Below are positions 45,001 to 53,272 of a stretch of 64,000 bases of DNA, piece after piece. Below the pieces are notes generated by a model. The model saw nothing but the letters and a program-made list of their open reading frames with translations, was not told the origin of the DNA and ran no database searches. The DNA comes from Bacteroidota bacterium (GTDB taxonomy: Bacteria > Bacteroidota > Bacteroidia > B-17B0 > Aurantibacillaceae): NCBI GenBank assembly GCA_021323535.1, contig JAJONO010000014.1, forward strand, positions 16,580 through 80,579, written 5' to 3'. The position numbers were made by a program, and so were the translations under genes. Within the stretch, counting starts at the first letter, position 1, and each line of letters starts with the position of its first letter.

Positions 45001-45637
45001 CTTAGAGAATAACAATGGCCCATCTATTTTCGCTTCTCCGTCGATAAGCAGTGTTTACACAACATCCGTTTCCAATAATAATATTTGTCCTGTTACCGCT
45101 ACTGTTTTTGTAAAAGTAAATCCTAAACCGGATGTATTCGCAGGAAATGATACACTGATAGACCTTGGTGATCCTGTATTTATTTCAGCGACTGGCAGCG
45201 GGACTCTGAAATGGATCTCAGGAGAAAACATTGGCTGCGTCGATTGTCCTTCAACTCATGTTCTTCCTTATACCAAAAGTTGTTACGTTGTTGAAACAAC
45301 CAACGATAAAGGCTGTAAGGCGCAAGATGATGTTTGCATTGAAATAAGAAATGACTATGGGGTTTATATTCCCAACACGTTTACTCCGAACGGAGATGGC
45401 ATTAACGATATTTTTTATGTTTATGGTTTTGGTATCAGAGAGTACAAGATGACCATTTACGACCGCTGGGGAATAAAATTATTTGTTTCTACAGATCAAA
45501 CGCAAGGCTGGAATGGAATTTATAATGGTGAGATATGTCAGCAAGGAACGTATATTTATTACGTGGAATACATTCCTTACAAAGGCAAACACGAAATACG
45601 ACCCGGGCATGTGAATATTATACGGGGGAAACCTTAA
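42005..45637 (+). CDS. Exported SBBP-repeat protein with T9SS type B sorting domain, paralogue 1
   Basis: 1210 aa. Signal peptide (W-K-H-I-I-V-F-F-A-V-F-C-A-F), then a DUF7948-type domain (about 25-255; S-F-K-E-N-K-G-Q-V, G-Y-D-N-Y-Y-L-E-V, L-I-I-D-P-L), about eight SBBP beta-propeller repeats (260-720; W-G-T-Y-Y-G-G ... D-A-F-L-V-K-F), Ig-like domains (740-1110) and a gliding-motility-associated C-terminal domain (1120-1210; Y-I-P-N-T-F-T-P-N-G-D-G-I-N-D). It should be exported by T9SS and anchored on the surface; a large adhesin- or matrix-like role is plausible. It is the first of three tandem paralogues; its N-terminal DNA near 42095-42150 is almost identical to that of paralogue 2, while its C-terminal part is closer to paralogue 3. 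A TATCTTTA near 41967 is a near-match to a -7 box. Confidence 0.92.
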   Translation: MNLTWKHIIVFFAVFCAFQCFAFETPKQQLSFKENKGQVSDQNYKPRPDILFYGSDGKLNFHLRKNGISCQLSRVDKWEKEDLTGKPNELRKKEADLVPAEMTFYRFDIDWLNANKNPVIKEGPALDGYDNYYLEVCPQGVTNVKSYRQITYENIYNGIDLKWYSKNGNLKYDYIVAPGADYNVIQLEVKGAEKISINDKGQLIIKTPLGEILEEAPFVTQNGKPISSAWKVKKNSISFDIKNVDPSVPLIIDPLTRLWGTYYGGENEEVEWNARFDAVGNSYMCGETKSSAAMSIASVGSHQFTYGGANNWGDAFVVKFNPGGVRQWGTYYGGAQNEWGASTDTDIAGNVYLVGATSSTNGAVIATPGSHQPVTSSPGIIVATLTRDAFLVKFDPNGVRIWGTYYGGEVYDWGYGVAVNNAGEVAIVGATGSSFSISTPGSHQPVFGGNGLTDGFLVKFSSLGVRLWATYYGGNSVRELPSWCEFDSGGNIYMYGMTNNSLPGNVIATPGSHQPSFGWGSWDAFLVRFDGNGVRQWGTFYGGSGTEWTGEIAVNGSDVYIAGSTSSSSSIATPSTHQPTLAGQDDAFLVKFDANGNRIWGTYYGGTQFEDPGGTAVDSQGNVYLTGASRSGGGTVIATPCTYQFIYAGAGDGFLAKFTPSCKRIWGTYYGGSGYDWAGSIDIDGMDNILIGGQTSTMSGPAIASSNGHQPGYGGGNDDAFLAKFSPCTTAVMPNTTPPPNMVICAGGTTQLTTTMSVCGLNWFDAPIDGNTIGTTTILTTPNLTVNTTFYIGDISCGTPDTLTPVEVTVHPLPNMSTIASSTVLCSGQLSTLTAQGAMTYTWLPVQVIGSVLTVTASSTTIYSVTGFDGNCFNSTTVTVESVPVATLNINSQANPACYGSTVALTASGAQTYSWYPPALFSAATGSLVYTAPIQSAVNYTIVGYNVSGAVTCSTQNTYSLSVLPQTIASISPSVEVCEGSKINLVAGGGNVYLWAGQNLENNNGPSIFASPSISSVYTTSVSNNNICPVTATVFVKVNPKPDVFAGNDTLIDLGDPVFISATGSGTLKWISGENIGCVDCPSTHVLPYTKSCYVVETTNDKGCKAQDDVCIEIRNDYGVYIPNTFTPNGDGINDIFYVYGFGIREYKMTIYDRWGIKLFVSTDQTQGWNGIYNGEICQQGTYIYYVEYIPYKGKHEIRPGHVNIIRGKP

Positions 45638-45652
45638 GTGAGTTGAAAGTTG

Positions 45653-45670
45653 TCCCGATAGCTATCGGGA
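45653..45670. repeat. 18-bp perfect palindrome
   Basis: TCCCGATAGCTATCGGGA reads the same on both strands and lies between paralogues 1 and 2. Sequences of this kind (CCCGATAGCTATCGGG core) are common intergenic elements in Bacteroidota genomes. It may act as a hairpin at the RNA level or a dispersed repeat. Confidence 0.75.
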
Positions 45671-45780
45671 GAAAGTTCTGTGTGTAGTTGAAATTAGTTT
45701 AAAGAACCAGGAAAGGGTTCAATATTAATAGCAAACAATGAAATTGGTTGCGTACAGCCCCAGAGGGGGTGAATGAATAG

Positions 45781-48700
45781 TTGAGAAGTATAAAAACATA
45801 TTTATTATTCCTGAATGTATTTTTTTCATTCTATGTTTTTTCATTGGAGAATCCCAAACCCCAATTATCCTTCAAAGAAAACAAGGGCCAGGTAAGCGAC
45901 CAGAATTATAAACCGCGTCCAGATATTTTGTTTTCAGGGAGTGATGGTAAATTAAATTTTCATCTACGCGATAATGGAATTTCGTATCAGCTCTCAAGAG
46001 TGGATTCATGGCGAAAAGCGGATGCAAGAATTCCGGGAGAAAAAAGTGAAAGAGAAGTTCCGTCCCAGATAACCATGTATCGTATCGATATCAACTGGCT
46101 TAACGCAAATAAAAAATCTCAAATTAAAAAAGAACAAGCACTTCAAGGGTATGATAATTATTATCTCGAGGTTTGTCCGCAGGGTGTAACCAATGTTCAG
46201 AGCTACAAGCAAATTACCTATCAGCAACTATATAAAGGAATAGATCTGAAGTGGTATGAAAAAAATGGCAATTTAAAATACGATTATATTGTTTCTCCGG
46301 GAGCTGATCATCATCTGATTCAATTCGAAATTAACGGGGCAGAAAAAATTTCTCTCGACAATAAAGGACAATTGATCCTCAAAACTCCTCTTGGAGAAAT
46401 CGTTGAAGAATCTCCATTCGTAACTCAAAACGGAAAAGTCCTCCCCGCAAAGTGGAAAATAAAAAATAATGTTGTTTCTTTTGATATTAAAAATGTAGAT
46501 GCTTCTCAGACATTAATAATCGATCCACTTATTCGTTTGTGGGCAACTTATTACGGCGGATCCGATATAGATGAGGCTTGGTTTGTAACATGCGATGCTT
46601 CCAATAATGCTATTGTTTCAGGAATTACGCAGTCGTTTAATAACATTGCCTCTATTGGTGCTTATCAGACAGTGTATGGCGGCCAGGCTTCGGGTTGGAT
46701 GACTGGCGATGTAACACTTGTAAAATTTGATCCTACAGGGACAAGATTATGGGGAACCTATTTTGGTGGGGCAGGGAATGAAGATGGTCAGCAATGCATA
46801 ACGATTGCTTCTGGCGATATATTTGTTACAGGAACAACCACAAGTACGAATGCTGCCGTTATGACAACTCCAGGAACCCAGCAACTTGCTTACAGTGGAG
46901 CCGATGACGCTTATGTAGTGCGATTCAATTCCGCGGGTGCCAGGGTCTGGTCAACTTATTATGGGGGAACAGGAAGCGAGTGGGTGGGAGGGCTTGCAGT
47001 TGATGCTGTAGGAAATTGTTATGTTTCAGGTCGTACAACTACACAATCGGGTCCCTTAATCGCATCAGCTGGCTGTCATCAGCCCATTAGCGGTGGAGGC
47101 CAGGCCGATGCATTTATTGTAAAATTCAATGTGGTGGGTCTTCGTATCTGGGGAACATTTTACGGAGGAGGATTTATTGATCATGGAGTTGGTTGCAGTG
47201 TTGATAATATTGGAAACGTTTATCTGATCGGACAAACAGCGTCGCCAACAGGAATAGCGACTCCCGGCTCCTACTTACCGGTTTACGCCGGAGGTGGTGA
47301 TGGCTTCATTGTAAAATTCGATGCTTTAGGTACCAGGCTCTGGGGAACGTATTACGGGGATACTGGTTCGGATTGGGGACATATGGGCGCCTGCGATCCT
47401 GCCGGTAATCTTTACGTTGCCGGCACTGTTTCGAACGGATGGAACCCGGGCAATATTGCATCACCTGGATGTCATCAATCTGCATACGGTGGAGGAACAA
47501 GAGATTGTTTCCTTGCTAAATTCAATCCAAATGGTACAAGATCCTGGGGAACATATTATGGTGGTGGAGGCGATGACCAATGGGGATATTGTTCTGTTAA
47601 TGGAGTAGGAAATATTTATCTCTCAGGACAAACCACAACGTCTGCGGGAACAGCTATTGCAACACCGTGCACATACCAGGAAGTAAACGGAGGAGGAACA
47701 GATTGCTTTTTTGCAAAGTTCAATGAGGCAGGTGTTCGTCAGTGGGGAACATTTTATGGCGGAAGCGGATCGGATTATTATGCAGGCAGCGCTTCTGATG
47801 GTATGGGAAATGTTTACATCTCTGGAGGAACATCAACGTCATCGGGAACCGTGATTGCAGATCCTTTAAGTCACCAACCAATTTACGGCGGAGACCTGGC
47901 CGATGGATTCTTAGCGAAATTCAATGGATGTCAATCCATGGTATTACCAAATCTAACACCGCCGCCAGATATGACAGTATGTATAGGAGAAAATACTTCT
48001 CTCACTACAACAACATCTGTTTGCGGAATAAACTGGTTCGACGCACCTGTAGATGGTGCCGTACTTGGTACAGGTACTACTATCACCACGCCAAATCTTT
48101 CAATAACCACAACATTTTATATTGGCGATATGACCTGCGGTACACCAACAACTTTAACTCCGGTGGAGGTAACGGTTGTCCCTTTGCCGAATATTTTAAT
48201 TAATTCTACCGGTGCTGTTTTATGTGCAGGCGGAACAAGTACACTTACAGCTAACGGAGCCACATCATATACATGGTTTCCACCACAGGTTACAGGAGCG
48301 GTTCTCACGGTTACAGCTTCTTCCACAGCAAATTATTCTGTAACAGGATTTGATGGCAGTTGCTTTAATACAACAACGGTTAATGTGGAGGCGGTTCCTT
48401 TTGCAACACTTAATCTGCTTTATCAGCAAACTCCGGCCTGTTATAATTCAACACTACCTATAACTGCCTCCGGGGCGCAAAGCTATAGTTGGTATCCTCC
48501 TTCTTCGCTGTTTTCTTCGGGAGGATTTTCTGTAAATACACTTCCGTTGCAAAATAATTCAACGTTTACGGTTATTGGTTTTAATACAAGTGGCGCTGTG
48601 AGTTGTTCAACGGAAGCTACTTTTTCTGTAGATGTTGTTGCGCAGATAATTGCATCTATCTCACCAAGTGTTGAAATATGCGAAGGGTCTAAAACAGCCC

Positions 48701-49380
48701 TCACTGCCGGCGGTGGTAATACATACACATGGTTGGGTGCAAATATTGAAGATGCGGATGAACCATCTGTTATTGTTTCGCCACATACTTCGGGAGTATA
48801 CCAGGCTAATATTTCGGTAAATAATATTTGTCCTGTTACTGCAACTGTGTTTGTAAAAGTACATCCTAAGCCAACGGTGTTTGCCGGAAATGATACCCTT
48901 ATCGATCTTGGGGATCATGTTAATATTTCAGCAATTGGCGACGGGGCATTGAAATGGATCAGCGGGCAAAACATTGACTGCTTTACCTGTGCAAATACCC
49001 GGGTTCTTCCTACAACCAAAAGTTGTTATGTGGTTGAAGTCACTGATGGAAGAGGTTGCAAAGCGCAGGACGATATTTGTATCGAAGTAAGAAATGATTT
49101 TGGTATTTACATTCCGAACACATTCACGCCAAATGAAGATGGCATCAATGATATATTTTACGTTTACGGATTCGGAATTAAAGATTATAAAATGTCCGTC
49201 TATGATCGTTGGGGAGTAAAACTATTTGAGTCCACAGATCAGGCCGTGGGTTGGAACGGAATGTATAAGGGTGAGTTTTGTCAACAGGGAACTTACACTT
49301 ATTTTGTGGAGTACACGCCAAATAAAGGTAAACATGAAAAGCGTCCTGGGCATGTGAATATTATTAGTGGGAAACCTTAA
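45781..49380 (+). CDS. Exported SBBP-repeat protein with T9SS type B sorting domain, paralogue 2
   Basis: 1199 aa with a TTG start: a TAG stop lies directly before it in frame (45778-45780), and the signal peptide (Y-L-L-F-L-N-V-F-F-S-F-Y-V-F-S) begins only after this TTG. Same order as paralogue 1: DUF7948-type domain, SBBP repeats (W-G-T-Y-F-G-G, W-S-T-Y-Y-G-G and so on), Ig-like domains and C-terminal I-P-N-T-F-T-P-N-E-D-G-I-N-D. It differs from the other two near residue 1060 (N-I-D-C-F-T-C-A-N-T instead of N-I-G-C-V-D-C-P-S-T). It lies 143 bp after paralogue 1 and 156 bp before paralogue 3, all on the same strand. Probably a surface structural or adhesion protein; ligand unknown. Confidence 0.92.
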   Translation: MRSIKTYLLFLNVFFSFYVFSLENPKPQLSFKENKGQVSDQNYKPRPDILFSGSDGKLNFHLRDNGISYQLSRVDSWRKADARIPGEKSEREVPSQITMYRIDINWLNANKKSQIKKEQALQGYDNYYLEVCPQGVTNVQSYKQITYQQLYKGIDLKWYEKNGNLKYDYIVSPGADHHLIQFEINGAEKISLDNKGQLILKTPLGEIVEESPFVTQNGKVLPAKWKIKNNVVSFDIKNVDASQTLIIDPLIRLWATYYGGSDIDEAWFVTCDASNNAIVSGITQSFNNIASIGAYQTVYGGQASGWMTGDVTLVKFDPTGTRLWGTYFGGAGNEDGQQCITIASGDIFVTGTTTSTNAAVMTTPGTQQLAYSGADDAYVVRFNSAGARVWSTYYGGTGSEWVGGLAVDAVGNCYVSGRTTTQSGPLIASAGCHQPISGGGQADAFIVKFNVVGLRIWGTFYGGGFIDHGVGCSVDNIGNVYLIGQTASPTGIATPGSYLPVYAGGGDGFIVKFDALGTRLWGTYYGDTGSDWGHMGACDPAGNLYVAGTVSNGWNPGNIASPGCHQSAYGGGTRDCFLAKFNPNGTRSWGTYYGGGGDDQWGYCSVNGVGNIYLSGQTTTSAGTAIATPCTYQEVNGGGTDCFFAKFNEAGVRQWGTFYGGSGSDYYAGSASDGMGNVYISGGTSTSSGTVIADPLSHQPIYGGDLADGFLAKFNGCQSMVLPNLTPPPDMTVCIGENTSLTTTTSVCGINWFDAPVDGAVLGTGTTITTPNLSITTTFYIGDMTCGTPTTLTPVEVTVVPLPNILINSTGAVLCAGGTSTLTANGATSYTWFPPQVTGAVLTVTASSTANYSVTGFDGSCFNTTTVNVEAVPFATLNLLYQQTPACYNSTLPITASGAQSYSWYPPSSLFSSGGFSVNTLPLQNNSTFTVIGFNTSGAVSCSTEATFSVDVVAQIIASISPSVEICEGSKTALTAGGGNTYTWLGANIEDADEPSVIVSPHTSGVYQANISVNNICPVTATVFVKVHPKPTVFAGNDTLIDLGDHVNISAIGDGALKWISGQNIDCFTCANTRVLPTTKSCYVVEVTDGRGCKAQDDICIEVRNDFGIYIPNTFTPNEDGINDIFYVYGFGIKDYKMSVYDRWGVKLFESTDQAVGWNGMYKGEFCQQGTYTYFVEYTPNKGKHEKRPGHVNIISGKP

Positions 49381-49418
49381 GATAGAGTCAAGAATCTGGA
49401 GTGAAGAAACAAGTTTGT

Positions 49419-49449
49419 GTCACCCGGAGCACAGTTGAAGGGCGAGAAC
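49419..49449 (+). repeat. Dispersed intergenic repeat, copy at 49.4 kb
   Basis: This 31-bp unit matches 53209-53239 in 27 of 31 bases (shared core AGTYGAAGGGCGAGAAC, GTCAC at the start). Both lie just after an SBBP paralogue. A degenerate related form may be at 41776-41800 and, in inverted orientation, near 21127. Confidence 0.7.
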
Positions 49450-49536
49450 AAGAAACAGAAAAACAAGAAATAAGAATAGCGACCTTTGCGGAAAACTTTG
49501 CGTCTTGCGGTTAAACATTGATGAAATAATTTAAGA

Positions 49537-52500
49537 TTGAACGCGTTTAAAAAATATCTATTTCTCCACCTCGTGGGATTCGCATTTAATGCGCTTGCTC
49601 TTGAAACACCAAAGCAATCATTATCCTTCAAAGAAAACAAAGGACAAATCAGTGATCAGTTCTATAAACCCCGCCCCGATGTTTTATTTTCAGGAACGGA
49701 TGGCAAAATTAATTTTCATCTTCGTAATAATGGAATTTCATATCAGCTCTCAAGAGTAGATTCATGGACAAAAAAAGATATTCGTAAAATGCCTGGAGTT
49801 AAACGCGAAGAAGATGTTCCGGAACAAATAACCATGTATCGCGTTGATATCAATTGGCTGAACGCAAGTAAAAAATCAATTATCAAAAAAAGTGAGCCGC
49901 TTCCGGGATACGATAATTATTACCTGGAGGTTTGTCCAAATGGAGCAATCAACGTTCAAAGCTATAAGCAAATCACCTATCAGGATCTTTATAAAGGGAT
50001 TGATTTGAAATGGTACGAAAAGAACGGAAATTTAAAATACGATTATATTGTTTCTCCTGGATCAGATTATCATCAGATACAATTTGAGATTAAGGGTGCC
50101 GAAAAAATTTCTCTTAACGATAAAGGACAATTAATTCTTAAAACTCCCCTTGGAGAAATCGTTGAAGAAAGCCCTCTTGTTACACAAAACGGAAAAATAC
50201 TTTCAGCAAAATGGATCTTTAAAAACAATGTTGTTTCATTCGATATAAAAAATGTTGATGCCTCCCAAAGTCTTATCATAGATCCATTGGTAAGATTGTG
50301 GGGAACTTATTATGGCGGCACCGATCTCGATGCATTCTGGTATTGTTTGTCTGATGCTGCTAATAATGTTTATGCATCTGGCCTTGCGGAATCGCTCAAT
50401 AATATTGCAAGTGTCGGCGCTTATCAGACAGTTTATGGTGGCGCCGGTTCATCTTTCTGGCAGGGCGATGCAATGCTTGTAAAATTTGATCCTAACGGAG
50501 TAAGATTGTGGGGCACCTATTTTGGTGGAGCAGGTTCTGATTTTACACACATGTTACACATTGATCTGGCAGGTGATATTTCTTTAGTCGGTATGACCTC
50601 TACAACAAATTCTGCGGTTATGGCCACGCCCGGAGCCCATCAGACATTATTTGGCGGAGGAACATCATGGGGAGATGCCTTTGTTGCAAAGTTTGATGTG
50701 AGCGGATCCAGGATATGGTCCACCTATTATGGAGGAACAGGAGATGAATGGGCCATTGGAATTTCAGGAGATGCCACTGGTAATTTATATATTAGTCTTG
50801 AGTCAAGCACTCCTTCGGGTCCAGCCATTGCAAGTCCCGGTGCATACCAGATTTCATCAGGCGGAGGAATGGATGCCGTTCTTGCAAAGTTTAATTCGGC
50901 AGGTGTACGACAATGGGGAACGTTTTATGGTGGGACAGGTTTTGATAATGCTTTAGGTTGTGCAACAGACGCAGCCGGCAATACATATATCGTTGGGCAG
51001 ACGGCTTCACCTAATGCAATAGCATCCCCGGGCTCTCATCAAACAGGGTTTGGTGGTTTTAATGATGGGTATATTGCAAAATTCGATCCTTCCGGAAACA
51101 GGCTCTGGGCAACATATTATGGTGGTACGGGAAATGACCATATGATATATGTCGCGATAGGAGGTTCGGGTAATGTTTATGTTACTGGATCAACTTCTAC
51201 TCCGGGCGGAACAATTATGGCGACGCCAGGCTCTCATCAGCCTAATTATAACGGAGGTGGCAGTGATTGTTTCCTTGCGAAATTCACACCGCTTGGTTCA
51301 CGTGTATGGTCCACTTATTATGGAGGAAACAGTATCGACCAATACGCGTTTGTGTCGGTAAGCTCTTCCGAATCCATTTATATCTCGGGAGAAACAGCAA
51401 CCGCTTCCGGAACGGAGATTGCTACACCTTGTACGTACCAGTTAACCAATGGCGGCGGCGGACGCGATGCCTTTCTTGCAAAGTTTAATGCTTCAGGAGT
51501 TAGAGAGTGGGGAACCTTTTATGGTGGACAAGGAACAGAAGACTGGGGCACCTGCTCCGTTAATTCTCTTGGCGAGGTTTACATCTGCGGTAGAACATCA
51601 ACGCCAACTTCCACTGTTATTGCAGATCCTGCAAGTCATCAGCCATCTCATGGTGGCGGCGCATCACCTATCTGGGACGGTTATCTTGTAAAATTCGATG
51701 GTTGCAAATCTGCCGTTATGCCTAACACAACGTCTCCTCCCGATATGACAGTTTGTATCGGTGAAAATACACAGTTAACAACTACAATGTCTGTTTGCGG
51801 AATGTCTGTTTGCGGATTGAATTGGTTCGATGCACCGGGAGGAAATGTAATAGGAACAAATACTATTTATGCTACTCCGAATCTTTCATTTAATACAACG
51901 TTTTATATTGGTGATATTTCCTGCGGCACGCCGGATACTTTAACTCCGGTTGAGGTTACTGTAACACCATTGCCAAATATGGGAACGATTGTGTCGAGCA
52001 CTGTTTTATGTGCAGGCGGATTAAGCACTCTGACAGCTGTAGGGGCAATGACTTACACTTGGTTGCCTGTTCAGGTGATTGGTTCGGTGTTAACGGTTAC
52101 AGCTTCTTCTACAACAATTTATTCGGTGACTGGATTTGATGGCAGTTGTTATAACTCAACAACTGTTACCGTTGAAGCGGTTCCGTTCGCGACACTCAAT
52201 TTAAATTACCAGCAAAATCCCACGTGTTTCGGCACAACGGTCTCATTGAGTGCTTCAGGGGCGCAAACCTACAGTTGGTATCCTCCGGGAATTCTTTCGG
52301 CATCCTCCGGATCGTTAGTGAATACAGTTCCTTTACAAAATAATTCTACGTTTACGGTTGTTGGATTTAATTCAAGTGGACCCGTGACCTGTTCAACAAG
52401 TTCAAGTTTTTTTGTGAATGTGCTCCCGCAGATCGTTGCATCCATTTCTCCAAGTACAGAAGTTTGCGAAGGATCAAAAACGACTTTAGCGGCGACTGGC

Positions 52501-53166
52501 GGCAACACTTATTCATGGCTCGGGCAAAATATAGAGGATCCTGTTCAGTCTATCGTCGTTGTTACACCAACCGCTTCAGGAATTTACCAGGCAAATGTTT
52601 CTTATAATAATATTTGTCCGGTTACAGCAACGGTATTTGTAAAAGTAAATCCTAAACCAAATGTCTTTGCCGGAAACGATACAACCATTAATATTGGCGA
52701 TCCTGTTTTTATTTCAGCCAACGGAAACGGGATATTAAAATGGATCAGTGGAGAAAATATTGGCTGCGTCGATTGTCCCTCTACTCATGTTCTTCCTTAC
52801 ACAAAAAGTTGTTACGTTGTAGAAGCCACAGATACTAAAGGCTGTAAAGCCCAGGATGACGTGTGTATCGAAATTATAAATGATTACGCGGTTTATATTC
52901 CAAATACCTTTACTCCGAATGGAGATGACGTCAACGATATTTTTTATGTATACGGATTTGGTATCAAAGATTACAAGATGACCATCTATGATCGCTGGGG
53001 AATAAAACTATTTACATCCACCGATCAGACACAAGGATGGAACGGCATTTACAACGGCGAGATCTGCGAACAGGGAACTTATATTTATTATGTTGAATTT
53101 ACACCGTATAAAGGGAAGCATGAGATCAGACCGGGACATGTGAACATTATTCGTGGAAAGCCCTGA
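49537..53166 (+). CDS. Exported SBBP-repeat protein with T9SS type B sorting domain, paralogue 3
   Basis: 1209 aa with a TTG start (a TGA stop lies in frame at 49522-49524). The N-terminus N-A-F-K-K-Y-L-F-L-H-L-V-G-F is a signal peptide. Domain order equals paralogues 1 and 2. It carries a perfect 15-bp in-frame tandem duplication at 51787-51816 that makes M-S-V-C-G twice, and its C-terminal third is more like paralogue 1 (V-D-C-P-S-T-H-V-L-P-Y) than paralogue 2. C-terminal I-P-N-T-F-T-P-N-G-D-D-V-N-D is the sorting signal. It ends the tandem array; a dispersed repeat follows 42 bp downstream and the next gene is on the other strand. Confidence 0.92.
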   Translation: MNAFKKYLFLHLVGFAFNALALETPKQSLSFKENKGQISDQFYKPRPDVLFSGTDGKINFHLRNNGISYQLSRVDSWTKKDIRKMPGVKREEDVPEQITMYRVDINWLNASKKSIIKKSEPLPGYDNYYLEVCPNGAINVQSYKQITYQDLYKGIDLKWYEKNGNLKYDYIVSPGSDYHQIQFEIKGAEKISLNDKGQLILKTPLGEIVEESPLVTQNGKILSAKWIFKNNVVSFDIKNVDASQSLIIDPLVRLWGTYYGGTDLDAFWYCLSDAANNVYASGLAESLNNIASVGAYQTVYGGAGSSFWQGDAMLVKFDPNGVRLWGTYFGGAGSDFTHMLHIDLAGDISLVGMTSTTNSAVMATPGAHQTLFGGGTSWGDAFVAKFDVSGSRIWSTYYGGTGDEWAIGISGDATGNLYISLESSTPSGPAIASPGAYQISSGGGMDAVLAKFNSAGVRQWGTFYGGTGFDNALGCATDAAGNTYIVGQTASPNAIASPGSHQTGFGGFNDGYIAKFDPSGNRLWATYYGGTGNDHMIYVAIGGSGNVYVTGSTSTPGGTIMATPGSHQPNYNGGGSDCFLAKFTPLGSRVWSTYYGGNSIDQYAFVSVSSSESIYISGETATASGTEIATPCTYQLTNGGGGRDAFLAKFNASGVREWGTFYGGQGTEDWGTCSVNSLGEVYICGRTSTPTSTVIADPASHQPSHGGGASPIWDGYLVKFDGCKSAVMPNTTSPPDMTVCIGENTQLTTTMSVCGMSVCGLNWFDAPGGNVIGTNTIYATPNLSFNTTFYIGDISCGTPDTLTPVEVTVTPLPNMGTIVSSTVLCAGGLSTLTAVGAMTYTWLPVQVIGSVLTVTASSTTIYSVTGFDGSCYNSTTVTVEAVPFATLNLNYQQNPTCFGTTVSLSASGAQTYSWYPPGILSASSGSLVNTVPLQNNSTFTVVGFNSSGPVTCSTSSSFFVNVLPQIVASISPSTEVCEGSKTTLAATGGNTYSWLGQNIEDPVQSIVVVTPTASGIYQANVSYNNICPVTATVFVKVNPKPNVFAGNDTTINIGDPVFISANGNGILKWISGENIGCVDCPSTHVLPYTKSCYVVEATDTKGCKAQDDVCIEIINDYAVYIPNTFTPNGDDVNDIFYVYGFGIKDYKMTIYDRWGIKLFTSTDQTQGWNGIYNGEICEQGTYIYYVEFTPYKGKHEIRPGHVNIIRGKP
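51787..51816 (+). repeat. 15-bp perfect tandem duplication inside paralogue 3
   Basis: ATGTCTGTTTGCGGA occurs twice back to back, keeping frame and doubling M-S-V-C-G. The other two paralogues have a single copy of the corresponding segment. Confidence 0.9.
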
Positions 53167-53208
53167 TAAGAAGCAAGAGTCCAGAACCATGAATCAAGTC
53201 GTGTAAAC

Positions 53209-53239
53209 GTCACGCTGAGCGCAGTCGAAGGGCGAGAAC
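53209..53239 (+). repeat. Dispersed intergenic repeat, copy at 53.2 kb
   Basis: See 49419-49449; here GTCACGCTGAGCGCAGTCGA then AGGGCGAGAAC. Related TGAGCGCAGTCGAAGG sequences are common in Bacteroidota intergenic DNA. Confidence 0.7.
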
Positions 53240-53272
53240 CAAAAACTAATAACAAGGAACCAGAAATAATAT

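Noticed and set aside
42780..53000. CRISPR-like periodicity from repeated short motifs
   Set aside because: The periodicity is protein-coding SBBP repeats, not identical direct repeats with unique spacers.
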